Shown piece by piece: positions 35,690-47,143 of a stretch of 64,000 nucleotides of DNA. Made by a program: the position numbers and the translations under genes. Origin of the DNA: Hydnum rufescens UP504 (Eukaryota > Basidiomycota > Agaricomycetes > Cantharellales > Hydnaceae); NCBI GenBank assembly GCA_014904985.1, contig MU129047.1, positions 1-64,000 on the forward strand, in the 5' to 3' direction. Within the stretch, counting starts at the first letter, position 1, and each line of letters starts with the position of its first letter. The notes below the pieces were generated by a model. The model was not told the origin of the DNA. It saw only the letters and a list, made by a program, of their open reading frames with translations, and did not search any database.

Positions 35690-36810
35690 CCCCCATCATC
35701 ATCATCCACATCATTGTTGCTGTTCCTGCATTGTCCCTCCTGTCATAATTCTCACATACATCTTGCATCAGCCATATGTCTCACATTGCCATACATCTCA
35801 CATTGCCATATGTCTCGCATCGCAATACATCTTGCATCATCATATGTTGCATTGTCATATGTCTCACATCATCGTACTTCTTGCATCATCATAACTTCTC
35901 AATATCATCATACTTCTCATATCATCATACTTCTCAATATCACCAATACTTCTCATATCATCATACTTCTCATATCATCATACCTTCTCATATCATCATA
36001 CTTCTCATAATCATCATACTTCCTCCCATATCATCATACTTCTCATATCATCCATACTTCTCTATCATCATAACTTTCTCATATTCATCATACTTCTCAT
36101 ATCATCATACTTCTCCATAATCATCATACTTCTCATATCATCATACTTCTCATATCATCATACTTCTCTATCATCATACTGTCTCCATATCATCATACTT
36201 CTCATATCATCATACTTCTCATATCTCATACTTCTCATATCATCATACTGCTCATATCATCATAAACTTGCTAACATATCATCATACTTCTCATATCATC
36301 ATACTTCTCATATCATCATCATACTTCTTCACATTGTCATACATCTCCTGTGAAATCCCCACATCATCATACTTCTCATGTTGAATTTCCATGCCACATA
36401 CTTCTCACATTGAATTCTCCCATTGTGCAGGTTCTTGCAGTTGTAATCACCATGATATCTCAGCTCCTGTGTCATCTCAGCTCTCACATTGTCTCAGCTC
36501 TCATGTCATCTTGGCTCTCATGTCATCTTGGCTCTCACATCATCTTGGCTCCCATGTCATCTCAGCTCTTGCATCATCTTAGACACTATCGGACACCTCA
36601 CATTGTCTTAGCTATTGCACCAAAATCCCCACATCTTCGTAATTCCCACATTGTCACAATCCCCATGTTGTTTGTAATCCCCACATAATCATAATCCCCA
36701 CATCATTGTAATCCCCATGTCATCATAATCCTCCCATCATTGTAATCCTCATGTCATCATAATCCCTGCATCATCATGATTTCCTCATTGCACATCATTC
36801 CCATTTCCCA
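35690..36810. repeat. 17-bp minisatellite, about 1.1 kb
   Basis: The period is 17 bp throughout, but the consensus drifts. It is CATCTCACATTGCCATA-type on the left, ATCATCATACTTCTCAT in the middle (about 35880-36340), TCATGTCATCTTGGCTC near 36480-36560, and CATCATAATCCCCACAT near 36660-36780. Occasional 1-2 nt slips occur. Because 17 is not a multiple of three and the unit lacks stops, all three plus frames stay open. The long Ser/His/Ile-rich open frames here are by-products, not genes. Confidence 0.9.
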
Positions 36811-37307
36811 TCAATACAACTTCTCATTTAGACTACCTTGTTTTGGAATATTATAATGCCTTTGATTGGAACTATTGCTGCATACAGACTTGGAAGAGTA
36901 ATGAAAAGAAGGTAATGATGGACTTGTAAAAAAAAAACTCATTGCGGAGATAAAGCATGTGGATACTGTCAGTTGGACAAAAAAAAGAATTATAGCCAGG
37001 GATGAAGCTTGCCAGTAAGACTCTAAGCTGAGGATATGTTTTCATGGGGCCAGGGTCTAAAAAATTGCCTGGCATGGCCCCATGAGACCTAATTTTGCAG
37101 GTGGGACCATGGGCCCATGCCAGCAGCTGAGTACATGTGGGGCCATGTGTGCATAGGCCTATTAGACCCGCCTTCATACCAAAAAAAGACTACCTAATTA
37201 GATACCAAAATAGGGCTGCCTAAGGTGACCATAACCCCCCAAGGAGGTGCATAGAAAGTGCTATTTTATTTTATTCCTATTCTCATTTCTCTCCAACGGC
37301 CGCATGC
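36811..37307. other. No gene seen
   Basis: This is AT-rich, CpG-poor sequence between the minisatellite and an unassigned open frame. I recognise no feature. Confidence 0.4.
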
Positions 37308-37619
37308 ATGGCCACTACCAATGTCACCCCCACAACCGACCCTACCCCCCGCACCTACAACCCCATCCCCACCCCAGCCAACTCAAAGAAAGATTTGATT
37401 TCGTACTTAGTTCTTATTCCTACTCATGATTGTATGTTTACCTACTGGTACGAGACAGTTGAGTACTTTCCGCCCTATCCGGATGCAAAACCGAGAACCC
37501 AGAATTCGGCGCAATTTATTTTGAACGTGACTCAACACGACCCGGATGCAAAACCGGAAAGAACTCAACGCCGGCACAAGTTGAGGAGGGATAAGTTGCT
37601 AGATATGATCTTTAGGTAG
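37308..37619 (+). CDS. Unrecognised 103-residue open frame
   Basis: It begins MATTNVTPTTDPTPRTYNP and is Pro/Thr-rich at the N-terminus, basic at the C-terminus. A 15-base string CCGGATGCAAAACCG occurs twice, near 37487 and 37540. The Thr/Pro-rich opening resembles the start of some retroelement Gag proteins, but there is no zinc knuckle or RT nearby, so I assign no function. It may be a fragment. Confidence 0.2.
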   Translation: MATTNVTPTTDPTPRTYNPIPTPANSKKDLISYLVLIPTHDCMFTYWYETVEYFPPYPDAKPRTQNSAQFILNVTQHDPDAKPERTQRRHKLRRDKLLDMIFR

Positions 37620-38375
37620 CAGAAACATAAGTAGTTAGCTCATAAATTATATTTTTCAAGTGATTTAACAAGCTTTGAGGAGCGGGTTTGGAGAAGATTC
37701 TCCGGAATTCCGAAAAAGGAAATTCCACCTTCTTGCGTGCACGACTATGAGGGTAGGGTGAGGGAGGTCAGAATACCATGTGAGTGGCCCTTTACCATAG
37801 CACGAAGGTTGCAAGCGGAGTACCGGGTGAGCACTTAATTCGAACTTAAAGAAACTTCAACATTGGCGGGGTTTTGAACGGGGGCCCACCAAAAGCTTAC
37901 ACTTAGTCCCTAGGACTACTACTCACTACACTACACGCAGACATGACCCTTGAACCTTTCGTACGTATATAACACTCTCCTGATCTGCCGCCGAGTTGTC
38001 GGGTGAGGCGTGATCTCGGATTGGATCCGAATGTGTCAAACCTAGTGCGCCAAATTCTCGGTTTACATCCGGATTAGGGCGGAAAGTCAAGAAGTGGTAC
38101 GAGACGCCCTCGGCGCTGCCGGCAGCCGGACGCGGTATATAAACAAGACTTCTCCTCCTCCTCTCCTCCCTCCTCTGTTCATCATGCCTTTGGACTAAGA
38201 GGGATATATCCATTTAGTGTGGAGTCTTCTCTTAAGCCCTGTCATGAAAAATCTGTCTTCCTCAAGCTTCCGTCAAAATGAAATACTCCCGATTACGGGA
38301 ACCGATCTTATGAAACGACCTTGGCAAAGTATGCTAAGCGCTTGGGCATCTGGCAATCACGGCTTTTAATAAATA
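37620..38375. other. Unassigned, possible LTR-element debris
   Basis: TGGCGGGGTTTTGAAC at about 37864 could be the complement of a tRNA 3' end, that is a primer binding site. A pyrimidine-rich stretch and a CGGTATATAAAC box lie near 38130. No coding region connects them. The stretch ends at the assembly gap. Confidence 0.25.
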
Positions 38376-38400
38376 NNNNNNNNNNNNNNNNNNNNNNNNN
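38376..38400. other. Assembly gap (25 N)
   Basis: There are 25 undetermined bases. The true length is unknown, and the join between 37.6-38.4 kb and the hydrolase pseudogene should not be trusted. Confidence 0.99.
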
Positions 38401-38479
38401 TAGCTTTTAGCAGCGCGCAAGCACTCGTTCACGGGGGGGCTTGAGCTGACCGCCTTCTTCTTTCATCTTTCTTCAAAAT

Positions 38480-39620
38480 GCGTACGATTTCGGTAAGAGG
38501 AAACCAGACGTCCCCACTATCGTCGTATTGTCGGCAGAACCAATGGTACGATATCGTGTTGTCGCTGGGGGAGTGCATAGCACCTCAGGCTGATTTCGGC
38601 TGACATTCGTTCGATCTGGATGCGAGGGGCGGTCAGGACATATGGAGATGTTGGGCTGAAGAACGTGTCCCACACATATGCGGGGGACACTGTTTCCAGG
38701 GTGGGAGGCCTCCAATTAGGCCGCTGATCTGCTAGGTCCTTGTTCACCAGTATGCTTGTCGCTCCAGTATTGAAATCTGGAGTGGTCCTGACGTTTCAAA
38801 ATGAGGAAAAGCCACTAGAGTAAGTAATTAAGAGCGAAAAAGCGAGAAAGGAAGGAAGAGAGGGAAGAGCTCACGGCGGCTCTTAACAGTGAGGTCCCTC
38901 TGTAGCGCATCGCTCAATATGTGGTCCTCCCGCTCCACCATCCACACAGCCTCGAGCGTCACCTTGAGGCTTGCGGGACTTCCCAGCGCCAGCGCATCTT
39001 GCCCACTTTTGCACTTCACTTTGGTCTTCTTCCCGTAAAGATTCGGGAGTAGTGAACGTTCCAAGCACGGTAATGATGCTTTCGATGTCCTTGCAGCCGA
39101 AAGCACGATCGAGGGCGGGACGGACCTGGCCTCAGCTCATCGATAGCCGGGATTCCGCTTCTAGCATCGAGCTTGGCTCTCGATCGAAGTCATTCAAAGT
39201 CTCGTTAATCGCATGCGGGCCTACAGTAGCTTCCAAAGGGTTGAGTCTCCAGAACAGAGGGAAAGCGACGAGATGGGATGCAATTAATGGGTTGTTAGGC
39301 CGAAGTGACAAGTTTCGTAGTCTGATATTGAATTGCCCGTGAGCGCGAGAAAGAAGTCCCTATCTCGCCGTCTAGCCGTGCGAGGACATATGTGGACCCA
39401 ACGTCTGGAAAGCATCCAATTATTGCTTCTGACATTGCGAAGACCGTGTTTTTCGATTGCTATGCGGTAGGGTGCATATGCTGAAATGCCGACGCTGCCT
39501 CCAACTGTGACGATTGCGCGTAGACTATCATCAGGAAGGAGGTCCGGGGTCAGAGTGCCACGAGACGTGCACTTTCCACAACGGCCACGTATGGCTTTAA
39601 AGTGTCGCAAGATTAGTCTC
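38480..39620 (-). pseudogene. 3-hydroxyisobutyryl-CoA hydrolase, decayed copy 1
   Basis: Minus-strand pieces match the better copy at 47.1-49.0 kb: GGSVGISAYAPYRIA near 39500, EEDQSEVQKWA near 39020, PASLKVTLEAVW near 38950 and YVWDTFFSPTSPY near 38650. Frames shift between pieces, an in-frame TAA occurs near the KPYVAVV block, and codons after KWAR are missing. It is a pseudogene. The family hydrolyses 3-hydroxyisobutyryl-CoA in mitochondrial valine degradation. Confidence 0.8.
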
Positions 39621-39861
39621 TACCTTCAATCATGAGCGCTGCAGGCGAGCACTTGACATGATAAATGAACCGACTGGTTTTGGAAGAAAGGCAGGGTATT
39701 TCCACAACCACCCCTGGAAATGCATACGAGAGTGTAAAGTGTCAGCATTCGAGTGGAATTCGTCGTGGGTGGTCGTGGTGGTTGCCGTCCGCCGTAGAAG
39801 TTGGGCTTTAGTAGTCTCATTTCCCTGGCGGCCTAATATAGAGTGTGGCATGCTGAGATAG

Positions 39862-40960
39862 GCACTTAAGAGTTACTGCATTGTTGACTGCACTTTGTAT
39901 GTGAACACACACCAACACGACATATTACAGAAAGACTGAAATTTGAACAGCTCATATCAAGGTGAGAAAGGAAATGACGCTGGTTAGAATCGCTCTGGAA
40001 GGGGGGAGGCAAATGATAGATCAGCGCCGGATCCTTCAGTAAGACACAAGGGTATGGTGAAAATCGAACTGGCGTACCGCTCCTGGAGGCATGACCTGTG
40101 GCGCGCCATGGTCATCAGGTCCGACTGCTCTGTGTCTTCCTTGAATGCCAGATCCTGTGGGCATCCTGTGGGCCGGGGAATCCATGTCCAGCCCAGCTCG
40201 AGAAGGCTCGAGCGGCCCTACAGGTCGAACCTCGCGCCGGGGGAGCGCCCATGTGGGGGTAAGAACCCATCGCCCCCCATCTTGGTTCCATCCTCTCACC
40301 GAAGAACTGCGAGGGCCCCACGACCATCCCACGACTACCCCTCCTGCCTGGAAATGTGGGGGTGAAGCGAAAGGGTTTCGTCCTCCAAGGGGCTCGAGAT
40401 CTGATCTTCCTATTTCGAGAGCATTGTTGGGGCTGTAGTTGGGCTGAGGGAGAGCGAACGGCTGTCCGGTGCTGTCGGGATTGGGCGGGATCGACGATGG
40501 GCTCGGTCGAACGGAAGGGGACAGATGTGTTGCTAAGGACAGAAACAATCGAGAGCGCGTAGTGGCTGCTACAGACTCCGTAGTGACTGCTGCAGATTCT
40601 TCCTCGTATCCTTTCGCGATCGACGTTTGGTTCAGTCAGAGGAGTTGATGCCGCTCGCGTCCGAATTGAATCGGCTGTGTAAGTGGACGGTGCCAACATA
40701 TTGGCGTGTGTCCCCTTGTTTTGGCCGGGCTGCCAGATTCCGCACTGAAGCATTGGGAAAGACCATTCACTGCGTCAAGCCATTGGATTCTGTTCCATGA
40801 GCTCGCAAGGACAATGGGGCACTGGAAACGGGGATAAACGAGCTTCTAGCTCTCACTGCTTGGTCAGCTCAGCGGAGTACAGTGTCTCGGGATGTACCGA
40901 AGTTTCCTCTGATCAAACGCTATACTTCATTCGTCTTTGTTGTGTGAATCTACGTGACTC
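39862..40960. other. Intergenic with one Pro/Gly-rich open frame
   Basis: A 170-residue minus-strand frame (40548-40036) is rich in Pro, Gly, Ser and Arg, and ends with a QFDFHHTLVSY tail. An overlapping longer frame (40753-40115) also exists. Neither has a known domain. A terminal exon of a disordered protein is possible, but I cannot support it. Confidence 0.25.
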
Positions 40961-40969
40961 CTCATCGAT

Positions 40970-42420
40970 TCTCCCAACAATTGGGTCCTCTCAGGTGCTG
41001 TTTATCCAATCGAATTGACCCCTGCCCCTGAACCCTTACAGTATATACCAATAAGAGTGGCATTTACAGTATGACAGATGTTTTATGTGCCCGACGGCTC
41101 GGACATGTACCACATTGCCACATCCCAGCACTGGTCCTTCCACATTGTTTTAAGCTAGGAAAATGGTTTGATTTCCTCTTTCTTGTGGAGTGATACATAG
41201 CATCGCCGAAGGAATGGCCTCAAGCAAGCCATCAATGTCACGCCGGAGAGAATCCACAACCAAGACACTGGCGAGGTAGCCCTGGCTCAAGCATCACGAT
41301 GTTCCCCCTCCGTGACATGAGGTATGCTTAACTTGCGCCAAGATCCTTGACCGGCTGTCTACCGGCGACTCACCGCCTTCGCATCCCATTCTTTCGTCGC
41401 TGTACGCTCAGTTCACGGCCGAGTATAGAATCCTCAAACGATTGTCATACCCCATTCTACCATTCTGCTGCAACAGGAAATTGACACCTCGGATGCATGA
41501 TTAATCTGTGGCAGCCACTTACCAGCGCTTGGGGATAGTTGTTGTCGACAAGAGCACAGTTATTGTTCACATATGGAGCGGTCCCTTCATCCAAGTGTAT
41601 GTAAGCCCTCACAAATTGACATATGCATAATCCCATCTCGGTTGACACTACCGGGCTGCCTGAATACGCCTTACATTCAACTCGTATCCTCTTGGCAACC
41701 TGCGCCATTCGCCTCTGAATCAAGATATAGGTAATATTTCCTATCTTCGCTGTGTCAACACGATGATATGATTTATTACAAATCTCTCAGTGTCGAAGGG
41801 AGACCTGCTGCATCTTTAAGTAGCCCACTTCTTCTACGGCCTCTCCACTGAACTGTGGATGCCACGATCCTGGGCCTGATGGTGAATCCTAATAACGAAA
41901 AGAAATAGACGAGGACGAACTCGACCTTTGAATGACTAGACAATCAGAAGCCCAGCCAAGGTCAGGGAAGGTCCGCTTACCCGGAATTCGAGTGTCCGAT
42001 ATCGCAAGCAAATGTAGAGACCCGACCTTGGTGGTGCATCACCTATTGGGGTGCCTACACTATGACCATAAATATGCCAGACATTCGCTATGTACAGCTT
42101 GGAGTTTTAAAATGAATAGGCTAATAATGTGGAAGAACCTCGACTCACAGACATTGTTCATGTTAGAATGCAAGCGAACATCCCCTCCTCGTCCACCACT
42201 GGAACCACTACCATTGTCACTACTGCCGCCATCGCCGGTATCTGGGAAAGAGATGTTTGCATGAGCAACGTAATTGGAAGTAGTGCAGGGCTTACGAATG
42301 TGCAAGAGATGGTTCGAATTATCCATTGTGGCGCCTTGCTATGTACATGCACTGTGATGTGGGTGGATGGAGGGGGGTTGGAGGCAGTTCTGAACTTATA
42401 GCCCAGCCTGTTGCGATTCT
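40970..42420 (-). pseudogene. U9: U unit
   Basis: Exon 1 (about 42327-42150) begins MDNSN and contains LLHIRKPCTTSNY and SSGGRGGDVRLHSN. Exon 2 is 42054-41981 (74 nt), bounded by GTGTAG and CGG/GTAAGC, and ends GLYICLRYRTLEFR. The donor GTAAGC differs from GTGAGG of the other units but remains valid. Downstream modules continue to about 41000, where TATACCAATAAGAGTGG matches the middle module. The C-terminal exon is not evident. The product is unknown. Confidence 0.5.
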
Positions 42421-42639
42421 CCTAGTGTGCATCCACACTGGATGGGGAAATTTTAATTGTGCAACGTCGCAGACAGTCGCCGACCGGTGTATACAGGAAG
42501 GACGCCGATGGTAGGTCCCAAACGCATTGCCAGTTAAAGGGTCTGCCCCTTATATGGTAACAGCGTAACAGCTGTACAACCCCATCGGACCTATTTTGAT
42601 AACAGGAGCTCCCAAATAGGAAGATCATCACCAACCAAG

Positions 42640-42880
42640 GGATTTATTGCGGGCCGAGACGAAAGAGGATGCCAGAGAGCTCAAGGAGAGGTCCGATCCA
42701 AAAAAGTACGTTGTTGAGCAAGATTTTTTCACTAGGAGTGATTAAAATTAGTAGCGTTTTCGACATTTTTATATACGTGAGCCCCCACCGGAAAAAGAGG
42801 ACCTTTTCTGCACGAAGTCGTGGGGTGGTACCTTGCGCTCCATTTGCAGCGCGAGTGGTGATCTGAGCTATCTGATTGGG
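42640..42880. repeat. Fragment shared with 19.6 and 49.1 kb
   Basis: The stretch from AGCTCAAGGAGAGGTCCGAT through AGGAGTGAT and TGCACGAAGTCGTGG recurs near 49030-49170, and in part near 19615-19760 and 9150-9260. In those places it lies just upstream of the hydrolase N-terminal exon, so it is probably a displaced promoter or 5' flank. Confidence 0.5.
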
Positions 42881-43149
42881 TGCGTCAGAATACCGAGGAG
42901 TATGCCGCGCAGGTCAACAGGTTATGTTATCCAACACCGCATGGTTGGCTTGAAGCTCAAGCATCCCGATATTCCCAGTGCTAGATGCGGGGATATTGAT
43001 GCAAGGGATTCCCTACACCCGTGGTACTTATTTTTCCTGGCGCTGACAACCAAGACTGAGCGTCCGTTGCATTCCTCGCATGACTTGAACTTTTCTGCTT
43101 TGGACTCACTGATTAATGATGCCTATCAATACTTTCGCTTCGTGTAGAC

Positions 43150-45530
43150 GGTCCAGGACTTTCGAAATTGGTTGCAATTGGTAACACAAGTAGTGCATCC
43201 TTTATAACTGCCGAAGAAAATATCTCAACATGTGGCTCAGAACGCCGGCTCAGAAAGCAGGGGCGCCGGGCATCAAAAGGTTGGATGCCGCAAGCGCCAA
43301 AAAATGTCCAGCGTACTCTACGGCGATCATTTTAGGAGGTTCCTGCAGCCACATCAGAGAAACGATCAGAAGTGCAGGGGTAGGGGGATTCAAATTAAAT
43401 GCAAGTTTGTAAAAGAAGAAAGAACCACCCTGTTCAATAATTCATTCCTTTGTAGCTTCTGCTCTTTTCCTGTACCATCGGGCCCGCGTGGATAAACTTC
43501 TTGAATGAACGGATCGGATCGAAGCCCGTGGCGAACAATGCAACCATAGTGGGCAGTTACGTGTCTCACTTCGGGATATCAAACACGCCCGGATGCCCTT
43601 GTTTCTTTTTGGAACGAGGCCAAGGCTGGGGGCTCCGGGGGCTGGGGGCTGGGGGTGGGGATTGATTGATCTGCAGCCGTATTCGTCTGCTGCGCCAAAG
43701 AGGATTGTCCGAACATACAGTGGGGAAGGGTTTGGGGATTAACAGGACCTATAGCTAGTTCTGAACATCGGAAGAGGGAAATGGAACCTTTATCGGTTAG
43801 GGAGTGCATAATATAGTGAACATAGTGGTTGAGAACAAGTCCCGGTACGTATCTGTAGAGTAAAATATGTAGGTTCTAAGCACTTTAATGGAATGAGAGG
43901 ACAGCCTGCTGAACGGCGTAGGTATATGTGCTTGATAGTACAGTACCGAGTCGGGCGCCCTCGGTCGGGTGTTATAAGGGATGCGAGGACCGGAGAGGGC
44001 GATTGGTTAAGACCGGGTTCTGGGGGAGCGGCGCGTTCTGCCCGCGGAGGGGCTGTGTCAACGGGTCCGAGATGCGCCAGGTCCTGGCGCTGATCCTTCC
44101 ATATGTCCTTCTTCCTCTTTCTTGTGGAATGCCAGAGCATCGCCAAAGGAGGGCCTCAAGCAAGCCCCCAATCTCACACCAGAGAGATCAAAAAACGAGC
44201 CATTGGGAAGACCACCACATCTCCCCTCATACACTGACAGGCACAGCGGTGTGGTGCGAGGAACGAGTGCCGCAAGCGCCGACTTGAGAAGGAAGGGAGC
44301 GGAGACAGCCGAAGCTTGCTTCCGTCACTTCTCTCTGCTCTTGCGGCCTGGAGCCAAGGGAAGACACATCCATCTCTTCTTTTGCCTCCCTCCCACCCAA
44401 CTTGCCAATAATGGTTTTCACTGGTGCTAAATCGTGAGTCCCTCCCGCGCGCACAGTCGGGCCGGGTGCCGGGTTCTCGTTTGGGCGCAGTTTGCCTCCG
44501 GAGATCACAGCCTTTGTCACGCTACAATCACGGCAGTGTCACAGTGATCCTTGACCGGCGCTGCGTACGCTTACGGCTGGGCATAGAATCCTCAAGCCAT
44601 TGTATTCCTTTTTACTATCCTGTCCAGTCCTCTTTCTGGCCGGGGAAATGGGTTTAGACTGAGGATCTCTAACAATAGGTCTTCCTCATCGGTGAAGCCA
44701 CGGTCGAAATAGGTGCACGGGCGTATCTGCTGCTAACAAGAGTGAGGCTACCATCAGAGTATTGGGTCCCCCCATTATCCAAGTATATGTGGGCCCTCAC
44801 ACAATTTGCACACGCATAGCATGACCCCGTTGCTGGCCACTGTTTGAAGACGCCTTACACTCACACTGTATCACTCGGGAGCCTGCGCCATTAGTCTCCG
44901 AATCATGATATAACTAATAGATCTATGTTTTTTTATCCCCGTTGCGCCAGTGCCACGACATGATTCCTGACAAGGGTGTCGGGGCCTGAAAAGGGACCTA
45001 GCACGTCCTGCAATAGCGCACATCTTCTCCGACCCCCTTCGATGAACTGCGGAGGATGCGATTATAGACATGGTGCCGAATCCTAATGACGAATGGAAAG
45101 ACGAGGGATCAATTCGATCTTCAAACACGACTAGACGGTCAGAAGACTGGCATTGGTCGAGGAGAAGGACTTCCTCACCCTCAATTCGAGTGCCCCATAA
45201 CGACAAAAAATATAGATCCCCAAGTCTAGTTGTGCCTCTACTGTGGCCACACCTCTATTGTGACCGTGAATATGCCAAACGTTCACTATGTATGCTTTAG
45301 AGTTTTAAAATGATCAAGGTAATAATATGCCTAACCTTGACTGTTGGTGGTGGGTTGGTAATACCAGAGGTGAACATCACCCCCCCGGCCCCCGTGGGCA
45401 CTCCCTGTGGGGCTTTCCCCATTGCCGCCATTCCCGGTATCTGTGAGAGGCGGTGAACGAGGATGAAAATGAGGGGTGCCATAGGGGCTCACGGATGTGC
45501 AGACTATCGTATGAAGTCTCCATTAGTAGG
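43150..45530 (-). pseudogene. U10: U unit
   Basis: Exon 2 is 45240-45179 (62 nt), ends GIYIFCRYGALELR, and is followed by GTGAGG. Exon 1 near 45500-45320 is recognisable but degraded. Middle modules (44150-43900) and the N..ADQS-type stretch near 43680 are present. Poly-G/C runs near 43620-43660 have disturbed the C-terminal part. The product is unknown. Confidence 0.45.
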
Positions 45531-46849
45531 GGGGTCCACAAAAATTGGCTTAGCTTAACTAAAAACCCTTCGCAAAACCTTTAAACCGAAACCGCATTAC
45601 TAAAACAGGCTACATTACATAAGAAGTAAATAAGGGGCTTGAAAGGGTTCTCGGTTGTCTGACCCGAGCCCCTTTAAATAAGGGCGTCAAAGGGCTGTAT
45701 TCAATAGGATGACCCCAGTATACACACCTGATTTCGCCCGGAACTTTCAGATGTGTTGCTAAGAAACCAGTACTGTCCCAACTTGGCTAACCCAGTACAG
45801 TATCATGGAAACCTTCCCAACACCAGGAGTCTGAAGCCTAAATTTTTTTCCCTATCCCGACCTCACTCAGAGAGACAGGATCTAAGGCAGCTTCGATCAG
45901 AATTGGTCGTGGCGGAGATGAAGAATTAATCTCTATCCAAATCCAGATCACTCTTTCCATTTTCGGTTTATATTTGCATGGCTATATTGTTCCCTTATTA
46001 AACGCTGGGTAAAAGGACACGTTTATCCGGCTTCTATACTGATTATATCATCCGGTTACCAACGAGATTGAATTGCTTGAGCATCCTCTGGCCCTCGCAA
46101 CGCTGAACGTAAACTGAGCTGGGTGCGCCACATCCACAAATGGTGATTATTCCTAATCTTTTCTGGAGCCATTGTGTAGGGGCATAAAGTGCTATCGTAA
46201 GTATTTTCCAAGTTTCCCAAGTTAACGATGCCCGATACATCTGTACCTCAGGTTCGACCAGGTTCCAAGGTCCCCCATCTCAATAATCAAAAAGTACTTA
46301 GATCTCGACGACTAGAAGATGATATGCCTTTCGACACTCTTAGTATGCTGTATCCTTCGAGACCGTAGGTTCATCATACAGAGAATCTAGTTTAGAAAGT
46401 CCTAATATGAACCCGACGAGGCTCGGAGCGCGTGGTCAGAAAGAAGTCGCGATAATGCGCGACAGAACCTACAGCCGAACCAGGTCACGTCAGTAAGTAA
46501 TATAGATGGTAAGACTGTCGAAAGGCATCCCATGATGAATGAGGCCGCAAACATAGTGCCTCTGGGTTCACACCTCCTTGCGATTCTAAGTCCCTAGAGC
46601 GGGACTGCTTGGGGACTTGCTAGCATCCATCAGCACCCCCTAACACCTGCCAGTGGTGGCGCACCGAGTGTAAATATACGCTAGCCCGTGCACGTGAGTT
46701 CCTCTTCGATGAGACATTGTTGCTCTTATATCCCCCTCGCGCGGGGTTAATCGGAAGGGCCCCAGAAGGCATTTCGGCAACGTAGAGCTGTGCCGGGTGC
46801 AGCCACCACTGAGGAAGCACAGTCAGTCATATACCGTTACTCAAACGAT
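45531..46849. other. No gene recognised; contains an inverted repeat
   Basis: This stretch shows no U-unit sequence. A perfect 13-bp inverted repeat, ATGCCTTTCGACA at 46324-46336 and its complement at 46516-46528, encloses about 180 bp. Short open frames near 46043-46240 and 46620-46820 (minus) have no recognisable domain. Confidence 0.4.
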
Positions 46850-46980
46850 TTACTATCACAGCCATAACGGCCACATTCGCGGACCCACGTAGACCTCCCC
46901 CATGGGGGTCCGTTGCCAGAGTATAGAGCTATAAGGTTCTGGGGAATGATGTGGCAGTGAGTCTAATTTGTATCCGATGT
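46850..46980 (+). pseudogene. Fragment of PB1-protein exon 1
   Basis: It is similar to the first exon of the gene at 52979, sharing TTTAC.ATCA, CATAACGGCCACA, CCATGGGG and GATGTGGC.GTGAGT at matching spacing, including the splice donor. The reading frame is broken. No further exon follows, so it is a duplicated fragment. Confidence 0.75.
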
Positions 46981-47143
46981 GGGCGCGGAAGGCACCGATT
47001 CTACCTATCTACATGTCGGTGGAAGCGAGGACGTGGGAAACGTTATGGGGGAAGGCTGGGACGATGCGGCGGTGAGTATTCATTCTTACACTACCAAAAA
47101 GATCGAATAGGTCCGTCCTCTTGGTTATGCGAGACACTGGAGA

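Noticed and set aside
35517..36688. Long Ser/His/Ile-rich open frames
   Set aside because: They are produced by the stop-free 17-bp minisatellite in all three frames.
37840..37960. Possible tRNA gene or tRNA-derived SINE (minus strand GTTCAAAAC box)
   Set aside because: The bases on either side of the apparent T-loop cannot pair, and no seven-base anticodon loop fits. A retroelement primer site is a better but still weak reading.
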